Positions 22,339 to 30,749 of a DNA stretch of 64,000 bases are shown piece after piece (within the stretch, counting starts at the first letter, position 1; each line of letters starts with the position of its first letter). Below the pieces are notes generated by a model, which saw only the letters and a list, made by a program, of their open reading frames with translations, searched no databases and was not told the DNA's origin. Both the position numbers and the translations under genes were made by a program. The stretch is from Salinicola tamaricis (GTDB taxonomy: Bacteria; Pseudomonadota; Gammaproteobacteria; Pseudomonadales; Halomonadaceae), in the NCBI RefSeq assembly GCF_003006155.1, contig NZ_CP023559.1:434001-498000 (forward strand), given 5' to 3'.

Positions 22339-23457
22339 TCAGCGTTTGGGTAGGTATTTGAGCGGGTCTTGAGGCTGGCCGTTAACGCGAACCTCGAAAT
22401 GTAGCTCGACCTGGTCAGCATCCGTCTGCCCCATGGTAGCTATCGTTTCTCCGGCCTTGACGACATCGTTCTCTTTCACGCGCAACGTGTCGTTGTGTGC
22501 GTAGGCACTCAAGAAGCGGTCGTTGTGCTTGAGGATGATGAGATTGCCATATCCCCTCACACCATCGCCGGCATACACCACAATCCCTGGCCCGGCTGCC
22601 TTCACAGGTTGCCCCTTTTGGCCGGCAATATCAATGCCGGGGGTGATACTGGAGTCATCATCGAAACGACCGACCAGGCGCCCTTCGGTGGGCCACTGCC
22701 AGGCCACGTTCTCGACCGGCTTGTAGGTCCGGTTCGAGCGGTCCGGCGCGCCACTGGGCTCCCCCGCCACCTCGGTACCGGCATCGTTGCCGGCCGCCGT
22801 GCGGGTATCCTTACGCGTCATGGAAGCAGAAGAAGATGACGAAGCCGTGTCAGCCCCGGCGGCAGGCTGACGCGCCGGCGGCGTGGCGGCGCCAGAACCA
22901 GAGCTAGAACCGGGGCTAGAACCAGAGCCACTGTGCGACGCCTGGCTCTGGCCGGTATTGGCAGCGACGCTCTGACCGGCGTTGGCGGCGCGCTGGTCGA
23001 TCACCGGGCCTGGCGCCGAGACCTGCTGCCCACCGCTGTTGCCGCCGCCCGCCGGCAGCAGCCAGGAGGGATTGTCGCCGTCACTCGCGGCGCTCGCCTG
23101 CGTCTTGCCGCCCAGCGGCGTGACGGTAGCCGCCCCCTGGGAAGAGGCCAGACTCTGGCCCTGGCTGGCATCGACGCTGGCGTTGGGCGTCAGCCGCAGC
23201 TGCTGACCGGGCTGCAGTCGATACGGAGGCGAAATGCCGTTCATCTGGGCCAGATCGCGGAAATCGACCCGATTCTGCCAGGCGATGCCGTAGATGGTAT
23301 CGCCGGCCTTAACGGTATAGGTGGCGCTGGGCTGGCTGTTGCGGCTGACGGACAGATCCTGGACCTGGGGGCGTCCGCTCGAGGTGGTGCAACCCACGAC
23401 CCCGACGGCGACCGCCGGCAGCAGTCCCAGAAGTAGCGCGATGCGACGCTTGTTCAT
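22339..23457 (-). CDS. nlpD: Murein hydrolase activator NlpD (LysM-M23 lipoprotein)
   Basis: Outer-membrane lipoprotein of 372 residues that activates amidases at the division septum. Lipobox VGVVGC at residues 18-23; LysM domain YTVKAGDTIYGIAW near residue 48; a long low-complexity Ser/Gly/Ala linker with QSxAS-type repeats; then an M23 (LytM) domain WQWPTEGRLVGRFDDDSSITPGIDIAGQKG and LHFEVRVNGQPQDPLKYLPKR. The zinc-site residues of active M23 peptidases are altered (GRFDDD, GIDI), as expected for a non-catalytic activator. MNKRRIALLLGL at 23457 is chosen for the lipoprotein signal. A 51-residue membrane ORF overlaps the start by four bases. Confidence 0.95.
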   Translation of the reverse strand: MNKRRIALLLGLLPAVAVGVVGCTTSSGRPQVQDLSVSRNSQPSATYTVKAGDTIYGIAWQNRVDFRDLAQMNGISPPYRLQPGQQLRLTPNASVDASQGQSLASSQGAATVTPLGGKTQASAASDGDNPSWLLPAGGGNSGGQQVSAPGPVIDQRAANAGQSVAANTGQSQASHSGSGSSPGSSSGSGAATPPARQPAAGADTASSSSSASMTRKDTRTAAGNDAGTEVAGEPSGAPDRSNRTYKPVENVAWQWPTEGRLVGRFDDDSSITPGIDIAGQKGQPVKAAGPGIVVYAGDGVRGYGNLIILKHNDRFLSAYAHNDTLRVKENDVVKAGETIATMGQTDADQVELHFEVRVNGQPQDPLKYLPKR

Positions 23458-23609
23458 GAAGAAAATCCCTTTTTTCCTGACGATGCGTGCGGCTCGGACG
23501 GCTTGCGCTCTCCCAAGCACATTACCACTACCACACCTACCACGATCAATGCCGACGCCGCGAGCCACTGGGAGGGCTCACCGGTCACCGCAGTGAAATC
23601 GGCGGGCAT
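23454..23609 (-). CDS. Small single-pass membrane protein overlapping nlpD
   Basis: Not a recognised family. 51 residues: MPADFTAVTGEPSQWL, a single hydrophobic helix AASALIVVGVVVVMCLG, then a charged Ser/Lys tail. The stop codon overlaps the nlpD start (ATGA), and its start lies 14 bases after the reconstructed end of the DUF368 gene, so it fits tightly in the operon. That spacing and the clean helix are the reasons to keep it. No Shine-Dalgarno is evident, and the frame is also open upstream to 23684. It could be a chance frame. Confidence 0.45.
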   Translation of the reverse strand: MPADFTAVTGEPSQWLAASALIVVGVVVVMCLGERKPSEPHASSGKKGFSS

Positions 23610-23623
23610 CAGATAGCGATAGC

Positions 23624-24405
23624 TCAGTGCGACTGCTGGCCATCGGCGGCGAGGCGGTAGCTCATCATCTGACGCCACGGCCACAGCTGCGGCAGCGAGC
23701 CAAGGATGAAGCCGACGATGGTCATCATGGTGATGCCGTGATAGTGGCGCAGCAGCCAGGAGAGCAGGCGCGAGAAGGTCAGCAACCGACCAGGCAGCCG
23801 GCGCCGAAGATACCGATCAGCCCTAGATCGAAGCTCTTCACCCCGCTCATCACGGTGCCGTAAAGCCCCATCACCAGTAGCAGGAAGCTGCCGGAGACCC
23901 CGGGCAGCAGCATCGCACTAATGGCAATGGCACCGGCACAGAACAGTGTGAAATCGCCCGCCTGACTCATGTCCGGCAGCAGCTGCGGCAGATAGGCGGC
24001 GACCACCAGCCCTGCCAGCAGCGGCAGCAAATAGCGCCAGCGCCAGGCGCCGGCTTGGCGCATCACCACCCAGGCCGAGGCCAGCACCAGGCCGAAGAAG
24101 AAGGCATTGAGCAGCAGCGCATGATGCGCCATCAACCAGGTGACCAGATGCGCAATGGTCACCAGACTGATCCCGATACCCAGCACCAGCGGCAGCAGAA
24201 AGCGCAGATTGAGATAGCCGATCAGCGCGCTCAGACCACCCTCGCGCCAGACACCGAACGCCCCCGGGCCGAAGCGCCGGATGGTCTCGATCAGCTCTTC
24301 GTAGATGCCCACGATCAGCGCGATGGTGCCGCCCGACACGCCGGGCACCGCGTCCGCGGCACCCATCCCCATTCCTTTCAAGACCGTCGTCACGCTGCGT
24401 TTCAA
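23624..24405 (-). CDS. DUF368 polyprenyl-phosphate transporter (PopT-like; frameshifted)
   Basis: Integral membrane protein of about 260 residues of the DUF368 family, members of which recycle undecaprenyl phosphate across the inner membrane. Two inverted signature loops are visible: AVPGVSGGTIALIVGIYEEL near the start and LLPGVSGSFLLLVMGLYGTV. As sequenced the frame stops at 23779 (CLVGC). Adding one G at about 23791 continues it as LLTFSRLLSWLLRHYHGITM and FILGSLPQLWPW to a stop at 23624. The probable start is TTG 24405, preceded by GGAAGGAG and overlapping the pcm stop (TTGA), a coupled start. It belongs to the surE-pcm-nlpD-rpoS block. Confidence 0.85.
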
Positions 24406-25037
24406 CGGATGACTCCTTCCAGCAGTGGCACGAAACGCACCTCCTCGAGACGTTGATGATCGAACGCCTGGCCGCGACGGCGTACCCGTGTCAGCCATTG
24501 ACGCCCATCGCTATCCGCCAGCGGCGCGATCAGCACGCCGCCATCCTTCAGTTGTTCGAGCAGCGCCTGCGGCAATTGGCTGGCACAGGCGGTGAGCAGA
24601 ATGGCATCGAACGGCGCCGCCTGCGGCCAGCCCAGCCCGCCATCGGCATGGCGCAGACGCACATTGCCCGCGCCGAGCCGCGCCAGGCGCTGGCGCGCCC
24701 GATTCTGCAGTGCAGCGATGCGCTCGACGCTCCACACCCGTGCCACCAGCCGCGCCAGAATCAGCGTCTGGTAGCCCGAACCGGTACCGATCTCGAGCAC
24801 CCGCTCGGGTGCGGCCTGCACGATCAGTTCGCTCATCCGCGCCACCACCCAGGGCTGCGACAGGGTCTGCCCCAGCCCCAGCGGCAGCGAGGTGTCCTCG
24901 TAGGCGCGGTGGGCCAGCGCTTCGTCGAGAAACAGGTGGCGCGGCGCTTCGGCCAGCACTTCCAGCACGCGCGGCTGGCGAATGCCGGCAGCCATCAGAC
25001 GTTCGACCATGCGATTGCGGGTTCGTTGCGACGTCAT
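24402..25037 (-). CDS. pcm: Protein-L-isoaspartate O-methyltransferase
   Basis: SAM-dependent repair enzyme (about 211 residues) that methylates isoaspartyl residues in damaged proteins. Signatures: LSQPWVVARMSELI, the SAM motif VLEIGTGSGYQTLILARL, and DGGLGWPQAAPFDAILLTACA. The start MTSQRTRNRMVERL at 25037 matches Pcm N-termini; an ATG at 25076 that overlaps the end of surE is an alternative with a slightly better ribosome site. It lies downstream of surE and upstream of DUF368, the usual stationary-phase survival block. Confidence 0.95.
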   Translation of the reverse strand: MTSQRTRNRMVERLMAAGIRQPRVLEVLAEAPRHLFLDEALAHRAYEDTSLPLGLGQTLSQPWVVARMSELIVQAAPERVLEIGTGSGYQTLILARLVARVWSVERIAALQNRARQRLARLGAGNVRLRHADGGLGWPQAAPFDAILLTACASQLPQALLEQLKDGGVLIAPLADSDGRQWLTRVRRRGQAFDHQRLEEVRFVPLLEGVIR

Positions 25038-25056
25038 GCCCACGCCGCTGAGTTCT

Positions 25057-25809
25057 TCAGGCGTGTGACAGTCCATCCAGCCAGCCCTGTACATCGTCCA
25101 GCGTCGAATGACGCGTGAGATCGGTCTGCAGCGGCGTGATCGAGACGAAGCCGCCCTCGATTGCCGCGAAATCGGTGTCGGGGCCGTCGTCGGCATTCTC
25201 CGAGACCGCCGCGATCCAGTAGCGATCACGCCCGCGCGGGTCCTGCATATGGATCGGATTGGACGCCGGCCCACGATAGCCCAGGCGCGTGACACGAAAG
25301 CCGCGGATCTCTTCCCACGGCAGGTCCGGCACGTTGACGTTGAGCAGGCTGCGTGGCGGCAGCGACAGCGATTCCGCGCCGCCGACCAGACTCGCCGCGA
25401 CACGCCCGGCGGTCTCGAAGTGGCGCTGGCCGCAGAGCGAGATAGCGATCGCCGGCATCCCCAGGTTGCGCCCCTCCATGGCGGCAGCGACGGTGCCCGA
25501 GTAGAGCACGTCGTCGCCCAGATTGGCACCATGGTTGATCCCCGAGATGACCAGATCGGGCTTCTCCTCCCACACCCCGTTGACCCCTAGATAGACACAG
25601 TCCGCGGGGGTGCCGTCGACGCTATAGAAGCCGCCGTCCAGCGCTTCGAGCGACAGCGGTCGCGTCAGCGTCAGCGAGTTGCTGGCGCCGCTGCGGTCAC
25701 GGTCCGGCGCCACCACGCGCAGCCGTGCATGCCCGCCGAGCGCCTCATAGAGCGCCCGGAGCCCCGGCGCGTGAACGCCATCGTCGTTGGATAGCAACAG
25801 TCTACGCAT
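25057..25809 (-). CDS. surE: 5'/3'-nucleotidase SurE
   Basis: Metal-dependent nucleotidase/exopolyphosphatase of the stationary-phase block, 250 residues. The metal site opens the protein ([16 protein letters not shown]), followed by [38 protein letters not shown] and NVNVPDLPW. The start is ATG 25809, preceded by GAGGAG; a GTG at 25818 in the same frame is possible. Order surE-pcm is conserved. Confidence 0.97.
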   Translation of the reverse strand: MRRLLLSNDDGVHAPGLRALYEALGGHARLRVVAPDRDRSGASNSLTLTRPLSLEALDGGFYSVDGTPADCVYLGVNGVWEEKPDLVISGINHGANLGDDVLYSGTVAAAMEGRNLGMPAIAISLCGQRHFETAGRVAASLVGGAESLSLPPRSLLNVNVPDLPWEEIRGFRVTRLGYRGPASNPIHMQDPRGRDRYWIAAVSENADDGPDTDFAAIEGGFVSITPLQTDLTRHSTLDDVQGWLDGLSHA

Positions 25810-25885
25810 CTCGCTCACTCCTCTCGGATCGGGCTTGTCGAATTCGGCTCGTCGGGGTCGGATCGTCGGGTCGATAGGCGACGGT

Positions 25886-26939
25886 TCAGACGAGGGTCGG
25901 ATGACGCATCAACTCGCGCAGCACCGCGGTGGCAAAGGCCCCACGCGGCAGGCTGAACTCGAGCCACACTGCGCTCTCCGCCTCGGCAGCGCGCCAGCTC
26001 GCTGCCCCCGGCAGCACCCGTAGGGCGCGCCGCTCATGACGCGCACCGGCGGCAATCAGACCATCGCGCAGCGCCGCGCATGCCGCCGCCTCGCGCTGTT
26101 CGAGCAAGGCTACCTCGCCACGGCTGTGCGGCTCGCCCTGCCCCCACAGCGGGCCGGTGGGGTGTAGATCGCCGGCAGCCGCGCGCGCCTCGAGCGCAGG
26201 GTCGGCTGCCTCGCTCAGAAAGCGGCTGGCGCTGCCTTCCAGATTGAGTACGTCGCCGGCCAGCGGCCGGCACCAGCTGCCGTCGGCCACCCGCGCCGCC
26301 AGCACCTGATTGAAAAGATAGCTGCGCGCGGTGGAGAGCAGCAGCCCCTGTGGGTCCTCGCGCTTGCGCCAGCCGCGGGCGAACAGCACCAAGGCGCGCT
26401 GCAGGTTGCGCCCTTCGGGGCCGAAACGCTGGGACCGAAGTAGTTGGGCACGCCCTGGGCGATTAGCCGCGTCCAGCGCTCGCGCACGTCGTCCGAACTC
26501 GCCGCCGCCCGTCGAGACGCAGTCGGAAACGGTTGGCACGGTGTACACCGCGCTTGAGCTTGCGCGGATGGCGCACCGCACGCAGCACATGGATACCCCG
26601 CTCGGCCAGCGGCGCCTCCCAGCCCGAGGCCAGGGTGCGCCCCGGCAGCGCCAGCGACAGCCACTGACGGGTCACCGCGTCGCGATCCTTGAGTCCGCTG
26701 AAACCGACGTCCCGCACCGCGATCTGGGCCTGCCGGGCCAGGCTGCGGACGGCATCGGGGGTGGTCACCCCGCGCTTCTCGATCCACACCCAGAGATGCT
26801 CACCCTCCCCTTCCGGCGTGAAGTCGAGCACCTCTTCGACCTGAAACGCCTCGGCGCTGTCACGATAGCTGCCCTCGATGCTCGGCGGCGTCTCGACATG
26901 GGCCCAGCGTGGCGGCCAGGCTGGCGCGCCGGCACTCAC
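25886..26939 (-). CDS. truD: tRNA pseudouridine(13) synthase TruD (frameshifted)
   Basis: Pseudouridine synthase acting on tRNA-Glu U13, about 350 residues. The N-terminal part (26939 to about 26525) has [26 protein letters not shown] and the catalytic region [18 protein letters not shown] with the nucleophilic aspartate in KDRDAVT. The middle ([13 protein letters not shown]) is split over two frame changes at about 26525 and 26438, after which [20 protein letters not shown] and the rest of the TRUD domain continue to the stop at 25886. The start overlaps the ispF stop (ATGA at 26936-26939). Both breaks are probably sequencing errors. Confidence 0.92.
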
Positions 26940-27421
26940 GGCGCCGTCGCCAGCAGCAGGACTACCGCCTCTGCCGCGATCCCCTCGCCGCGGCCGGTGA
27001 AACCGAGACGCTCGGTGGTGGTCGCCTTGACGTTGATGTTGTCCGTCGCGGTCTCCAGGTCGGCGGCGATCGCCGCGCGCATGGGCTCGATCCAGGATGC
27101 CATCTTCGGCGCCTGGGCAAGGAGGGTGGCGTCGAGATTGCCCACTCGATAGCCGCGCGCATGGATCAGCGCCACCACCTGACGCAGCAGCTCGCGGCTG
27201 TCGGCGCCGGCCCAGGCCGGATCGGTATCGGGAAAATGGTGGCCGATATCGCCCAGGGCGCAGGCACCCAGCAGTGCATCGCTGATCGCGTGCAGCAGCA
27301 CGTCGCCGTCGGAGTGGGCGACAAAGCCGCGGTCGAAGGGAATGCGTACACCGCCGATCATCAGATGATCGCCCTCACCGAAGCGGTGCACATCGAACCC
27401 GTGGCCAATTCTGAGCGTCAT
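26936..27421 (-). CDS. ispF: 2-C-methyl-D-erythritol 2,4-cyclodiphosphate synthase
   Basis: MEP-pathway enzyme of 161 residues, trimeric, forming MEcPP from CDP-ME 2-phosphate. Metal ligands are in [11 protein letters not shown] near residue 8, with the family motifs [19 protein letters not shown] and [13 protein letters not shown], and [20 protein letters not shown] at the C-terminal part. The start overlaps the ispD stop by four bases, the usual coupling. Confidence 0.98.
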   Translation of the reverse strand: MTLRIGHGFDVHRFGEGDHLMIGGVRIPFDRGFVAHSDGDVLLHAISDALLGACALGDIGHHFPDTDPAWAGADSRELLRQVVALIHARGYRVGNLDATLLAQAPKMASWIEPMRAAIAADLETATDNINVKATTTERLGFTGRGEGIAAEAVVLLLATAP

Positions 27422-28137
27422 GCCTCGACTCCTTGTGCCGCGCTGTCGGTCTCGCTCTGCAGCGAGAGAATACGCGCCGCCAGGATCAGATCCTCTGGGC
27501 GCGTGATCTTGAGATTGTCACGGCTGCCGGACACCAGCAGCGGCGCCAGCCCCATGGCCTCGATCGCCGAGGCTTCGTCGGTGACCGCGGTGCCGGTCGC
27601 CAGGGCCGCATCCAGCGCCTGGCGCAGCAGGTCGTAGCGAAACGCCTGCGGCGTCAGCGCATGCCACAGGCCATCGCGGGGCTCGGTATGGCTGACCCGG
27701 CCACGCGCGTCGGCGCGCTTCATGGTGTCCGCCACCGGCGCGGCGAGCAGCGCACCGATGGCCTCCTCCTCCAGCGCTAGGGAGAGCGCGGTGAGATCGC
27801 AAAGCTGCACGCACGGACGCGCGGCGTCGTGGACCAGCACCCAATCGTCGGCGGCCGCCTCGGCCGCAATGCTGGAAAGCGCGCGGCGCACGCTATCGAC
27901 GCGCTCGCTGCCACCGTCGACACGCTGCCACTCACTGAAGGGCACGTCGTCCGGATCGAAATAGGCGTCATCGGGATCGAGACACAGCCGCAGTGCCGCC
28001 TCTGGAAAGGCCTGGTGCAGCCGTTCCAGCGTGCGCGCGAGCACGCTGCGCCCGTGTAGCGCCAGGTACTGCTTGGGTCGGTCGGCCTGCATGCGACTGC
28101 CGCGGCCGGCGGCGGGAACGATCAACCACAGCGTCAT
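27418..28137 (-). CDS. ispD: 2-C-methyl-D-erythritol 4-phosphate cytidylyltransferase
   Basis: MEP-pathway cytidylyltransferase of 239 residues. The CTP-binding glycine-rich loop is [18 protein letters not shown] at residues 8-25, with [11 protein letters not shown] in the middle and [11 protein letters not shown] near the C-terminus. Its start overlaps the ftsB stop (ATGA) and its stop overlaps the ispF start, giving a tight ftsB-ispD-ispF-truD operon. Confidence 0.98.
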   Translation of the reverse strand: MTLWLIVPAAGRGSRMQADRPKQYLALHGRSVLARTLERLHQAFPEAALRLCLDPDDAYFDPDDVPFSEWQRVDGGSERVDSVRRALSSIAAEAAADDWVLVHDAARPCVQLCDLTALSLALEEEAIGALLAAPVADTMKRADARGRVSHTEPRDGLWHALTPQAFRYDLLRQALDAALATGTAVTDEASAIEAMGLAPLLVSGSRDNLKITRPEDLILAARILSLQSETDSAAQGVEA

Positions 28138-28454
28138 GGGGTGATCACCCCCGTCTCGGCGGCCGGGCCGTGGCTGGCGTCGACGTCGGGTACCCAGAAG
28201 AACTGCTCGTCCTTGCGCACCATGCCGATATCACTGCGGGCACGCTCCTCGATCGCGTCGAGACCGGTTTTGAGGTCGACCACTTCGGCAGCCAGGCGGT
28301 CATTACGCGCCTTCAAGGTCTGGGTCGTGCCTGCGAGCACGTCGGCACGCGCCTGGATATCATTGAATTCTTGAATGCCGCCCTCGCCGAACCAGAGTCG
28401 GTACTGCAACAGCCCGAGCATGACGACCAAGACCAGGATGACCCATTTCCACAT
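28134..28454 (-). CDS. ftsB: Cell division protein FtsB
   Basis: Bitopic divisome protein of 106 residues linking FtsL and FtsQ. It has a short cytoplasmic end, a membrane helix WVILVLVVMLGLLQYRLWFG, a periplasmic coiled coil (QARADVLAGTTQTLKARNDRLAAEVVDLKTG, seen as a heptad pattern), and the conserved EERARSDIGMVRKDEQFFWV. MWKWVILV at 28454 is chosen over the open frame to 28478. First gene of the ispD-ispF block, as in E. coli. Confidence 0.95.
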   Translation of the reverse strand: MWKWVILVLVVMLGLLQYRLWFGEGGIQEFNDIQARADVLAGTTQTLKARNDRLAAEVVDLKTGLDAIEERARSDIGMVRKDEQFFWVPDVDASHGPAAETGVITP

Positions 28455-28616
28455 CGCAAACGCTTCCCGCTCGACCAAGGTGACATGAGCGCAGGGCGAG
28501 CGCCCGCCAAGGGCGCCGCCGGCGCGGCGGCCATTATGCCATTATCGTCCGGGGCGGCCCACCTCGCACGTCGCTGCCAGACACGCGGCGCGGCGGCGTG
28601 GGCCCGGAGAACGCAC

Positions 28617-29174
28617 TCAGGCCGAGCCGAAGAAGCGCTCGCGCTCCTCGAGGCCGATCTGCCCCGAGTGCAGCGGGAAATGACCGTCCACCCGATCGCT
28701 GAAGAAATGGCGCAGGGTGCGTTCTATGGTCGGAAAGGCGAGTTCACCCCAGGGGATCTCGCTCTCCTCGAACAGCGCCACTTCGAGACTCTCGGGCCCC
28801 GAGGCATAGCCACCGTCGAGCTCACCGCGAAAGATCATGTAGACCTGATCGATGTGCGGCAGACTGATCAGCGTGTAAAGTGAGGGCGCACCGACCACCG
28901 CGTTCGCCTCCTCGCGGGTCTCGCGCAGCGCAGCCTGCTCGACCGTCTCGCCGTTCTCCATGAAACCGGCCGGCAGGGTCCAGTAGCCCTTGCGCGGGGC
29001 GATCGCGCGGCGGCACAGCAGCACCCGCGTGCCCGACACCGGCAGTGTTCCGGCCACGATGCGGGGATTCTGATAATGGATGGTGCCGCAGGCGTCGCAC
29101 TGAAAGCGCGGGCGATCGTCACCCTCGGGGATGGCGAAACGCACCGGGTTGCCACACTGACTGCAGTAGTTCAT
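28617..29174 (-). CDS. Zinc-ribbon Nudix hydrolase
   Basis: Nudix hydrolase of 185 residues with an N-terminal zinc ribbon formed by CSQCGNP and CDACGTIHY. The Nudix box is GFMENGETVEQAALRETREEANA near residue 75 (GX5EX7REUXEEXGU pattern). The layout resembles NADH pyrophosphatase-like NudC relatives and the small ribbon-containing Nudix proteins; the substrate cannot be deduced. The start at 29174 begins directly at the ribbon (MNYCSQCG). Divergent from the second Nudix gene at 29271. Confidence 0.88.
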   Translation of the reverse strand: MNYCSQCGNPVRFAIPEGDDRPRFQCDACGTIHYQNPRIVAGTLPVSGTRVLLCRRAIAPRKGYWTLPAGFMENGETVEQAALRETREEANAVVGAPSLYTLISLPHIDQVYMIFRGELDGGYASGPESLEVALFEESEIPWGELAFPTIERTLRHFFSDRVDGHFPLHSGQIGLEERERFFGSA

Positions 29175-29270
29175 CGACGCCTCGCAATGCATTCATCGCC
29201 CTGCCCACGCCCGCCTAGCGCGACTCGCCGCTGCGCTGGCCTGGAGCAGGCCCTGTAGGATCAGCACCGC

Positions 29271-29897
29271 ATGTTAGAGACACTTCGCGAGCGCCTGCAA
29301 GCGCACCGTCCCCGCCAGCTCGACGCGGCCTTTCCTCAGGCCGCCGTGCTGCTGCCGCTGGTGGCCCGCCGCGAGCCGACACTGTTGTTCACCCAGCGCA
29401 CCGACCACCTCTCTTCCCACGCCGGCCAGGTCGCCTTTCCCGGCGGCAAACGTGAACCCGAGGATCGCGACCTGCTGGCCACGGCCCTGCGCGAAAGCCA
29501 GGAAGAGATCGCCCTGGCACCGGCCAACGTGGAGATCGTAGGCCGCCTCGGTGATTTGCTCTCGCTGCACGGGCTGCGGGTCACACCGTATGTCGGCATC
29601 ATCCCCCCGGATCTGGCACTGACCCCGGAACCCGGCGAGATCGCGGCGATCTTCGAGGTGCCGCTGGCGCATTTCCTCGACGACAGGCGCACCCATACCG
29701 ACGTGATCCCGGTCGACGACCGCGAGTGGTTCGTGCCCAGCTATCAGGTCGATGGGCGCATCATCTGGGGGCTATCGGCGATGATGCTGGTGGAACTGCT
29801 GGCGGTGGGCTTCGCCAGCTCGGTCTCGCTGGCGCAGCCGCCGGCGGGCGGCGAGCTGCGCTATCATCCGCAGCGCGGACGCCGTACCACCCGATGA
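29271..29897 (+). CDS. CoA pyrophosphatase-type Nudix hydrolase (NudL/YeaB-like)
   Basis: Nudix protein of 208 residues. PTLLFTQRTDHLSSHAGQVAFPGGK is the CoA-hydrolase (UPF0035) motif and is fused to the Nudix box GGKREPEDRDLLATALRESQEEI. TPYVGIIPPDL and IFEVPLAHFLD follow as in NudL. Probable role: cleaving CoA or acyl-CoA to phosphopantetheine and ADP. Divergent from the zinc-ribbon Nudix gene with a gap of about 100 bases that must hold both promoters. Confidence 0.92.
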   Translation: MLETLRERLQAHRPRQLDAAFPQAAVLLPLVARREPTLLFTQRTDHLSSHAGQVAFPGGKREPEDRDLLATALRESQEEIALAPANVEIVGRLGDLLSLHGLRVTPYVGIIPPDLALTPEPGEIAAIFEVPLAHFLDDRRTHTDVIPVDDREWFVPSYQVDGRIIWGLSAMMLVELLAVGFASSVSLAQPPAGGELRYHPQRGRRTTR

Positions 29898-29929
29898 CTC
29901 GGGGTCTGCCTCGGCGCTATTGCCCGGCC

Positions 29930-30014
29930 ATGCACTCTCGTCAACGCATTTCCAATTACGCATTTCCAACTACGCATTCTCGATCACGCTGTCCCAGCCA
30001 CGCGCTTTTCCATC
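29930..30014 (+). repeat. 14-nt degenerate tandem repeat upstream of the 2OG oxygenase
   Basis: Units of 14 bases at 29944-29957 and 29958-29971 differ at one base near the end (ACGCATTTCCAAYT). Increasingly diverged copies follow at 29972 and 29986, each starting ACGC, and a diverged copy precedes them at 29930. The array ends just before the ribosome site of the oxygenase gene at 30027. Confidence 0.75.
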
Positions 30015-30026
30015 GGAGACCCCGCG

Positions 30027-30690
30027 ATGTCCCACACCCAGACTCACCACGCCTACTGGGACGAGCAGCAGCTGACACCGCTGATCGACGCCCTGGTCGC
30101 GCGCGGCTGGTACGCCGGGGAGAGGTTTCTGGACGCCGGCCTGTGCCAGGAGCTGCACGCCGAACTCACCCAGCTCGAGGCGCGCCAGCAGCTCCAGGAA
30201 GCCGCCATCGGCCGCGGTGACGAGCGCACCCTGCGCCGCGACATCCGCGGTGACGCCATCCACTGGCTCGATCGCGAGAGTCTCGCCCAGCGCCGCTACC
30301 TGGCGCTGATGGCCGAACTCCAGCAGCAGATCAATATCGCCCTCTATCTGGGGCTGTTCGAGTTCGAGGCGCATTCGCCCAGTACCCGCCCGGCGCCTTC
30401 TATCGCAAGCACTACGACAGCTTCCGCGGCGCGCCAATCGTATCGTCTCCACCGTGCTCTATCTCAACCCGGAGTGGCCTGAGGATGGCGGCGGCGAGAT
30501 GGCGCTCTACGACGAGCACGACAGCGAGCGCGAAGTCGCTCGGGTGGTCCCACGCGCCGGCACCTTCGTCTGTTTCCTGGCTGACCGCATCCCCCACGAG
30601 GTGCTGCCGACCCGCCTGCCGCGCACCAGCATCGCCGGCTGGTTCCGGCGCAATGCCTCACTCGGCGGGCGGGTCGACCCGGCGCGCTGA
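30027..30690 (+). CDS. 2-oxoglutarate/Fe(II) dioxygenase, prolyl-4-hydroxylase/SM-20 type (frameshifted)
   Basis: Protein of about 221 residues with a P4Hc-type fold. The N-terminal helix region is DEQQLTPLIDALVARGWYAG. The iron site is read across frames: H-x-D in FYRKHYDSFRG, and the distal histidine in DRIPHEVLPTRLPRTSIAGWFR with the 2OG-binding arginine. LYLNPEWPEDGGGEMALYD is characteristic. Two single-base losses, at about 30372 (CATTTCG read as CATTCG) and about 30432, split the gene. Likely a protein or small-molecule hydroxylase; the substrate is unknown. Its 3' end faces an MFS gene. Confidence 0.85.
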
Positions 30691-30749
30691 ACGTTCGCCC
30701 CCCTGAAGACGCGGCTCCAGCGCGCCAGCCGCGCGTCGCAGTCTCCGCG

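Noticed and set aside
29930..30014. CRISPR array
   Set aside because: Units are 14 bases, contiguous and decaying, with no spacers.
30027..30690. Two small proteins instead of one oxygenase
   Set aside because: The iron-binding histidine-aspartate pair and the distal histidine fall in different frames of one conserved domain.
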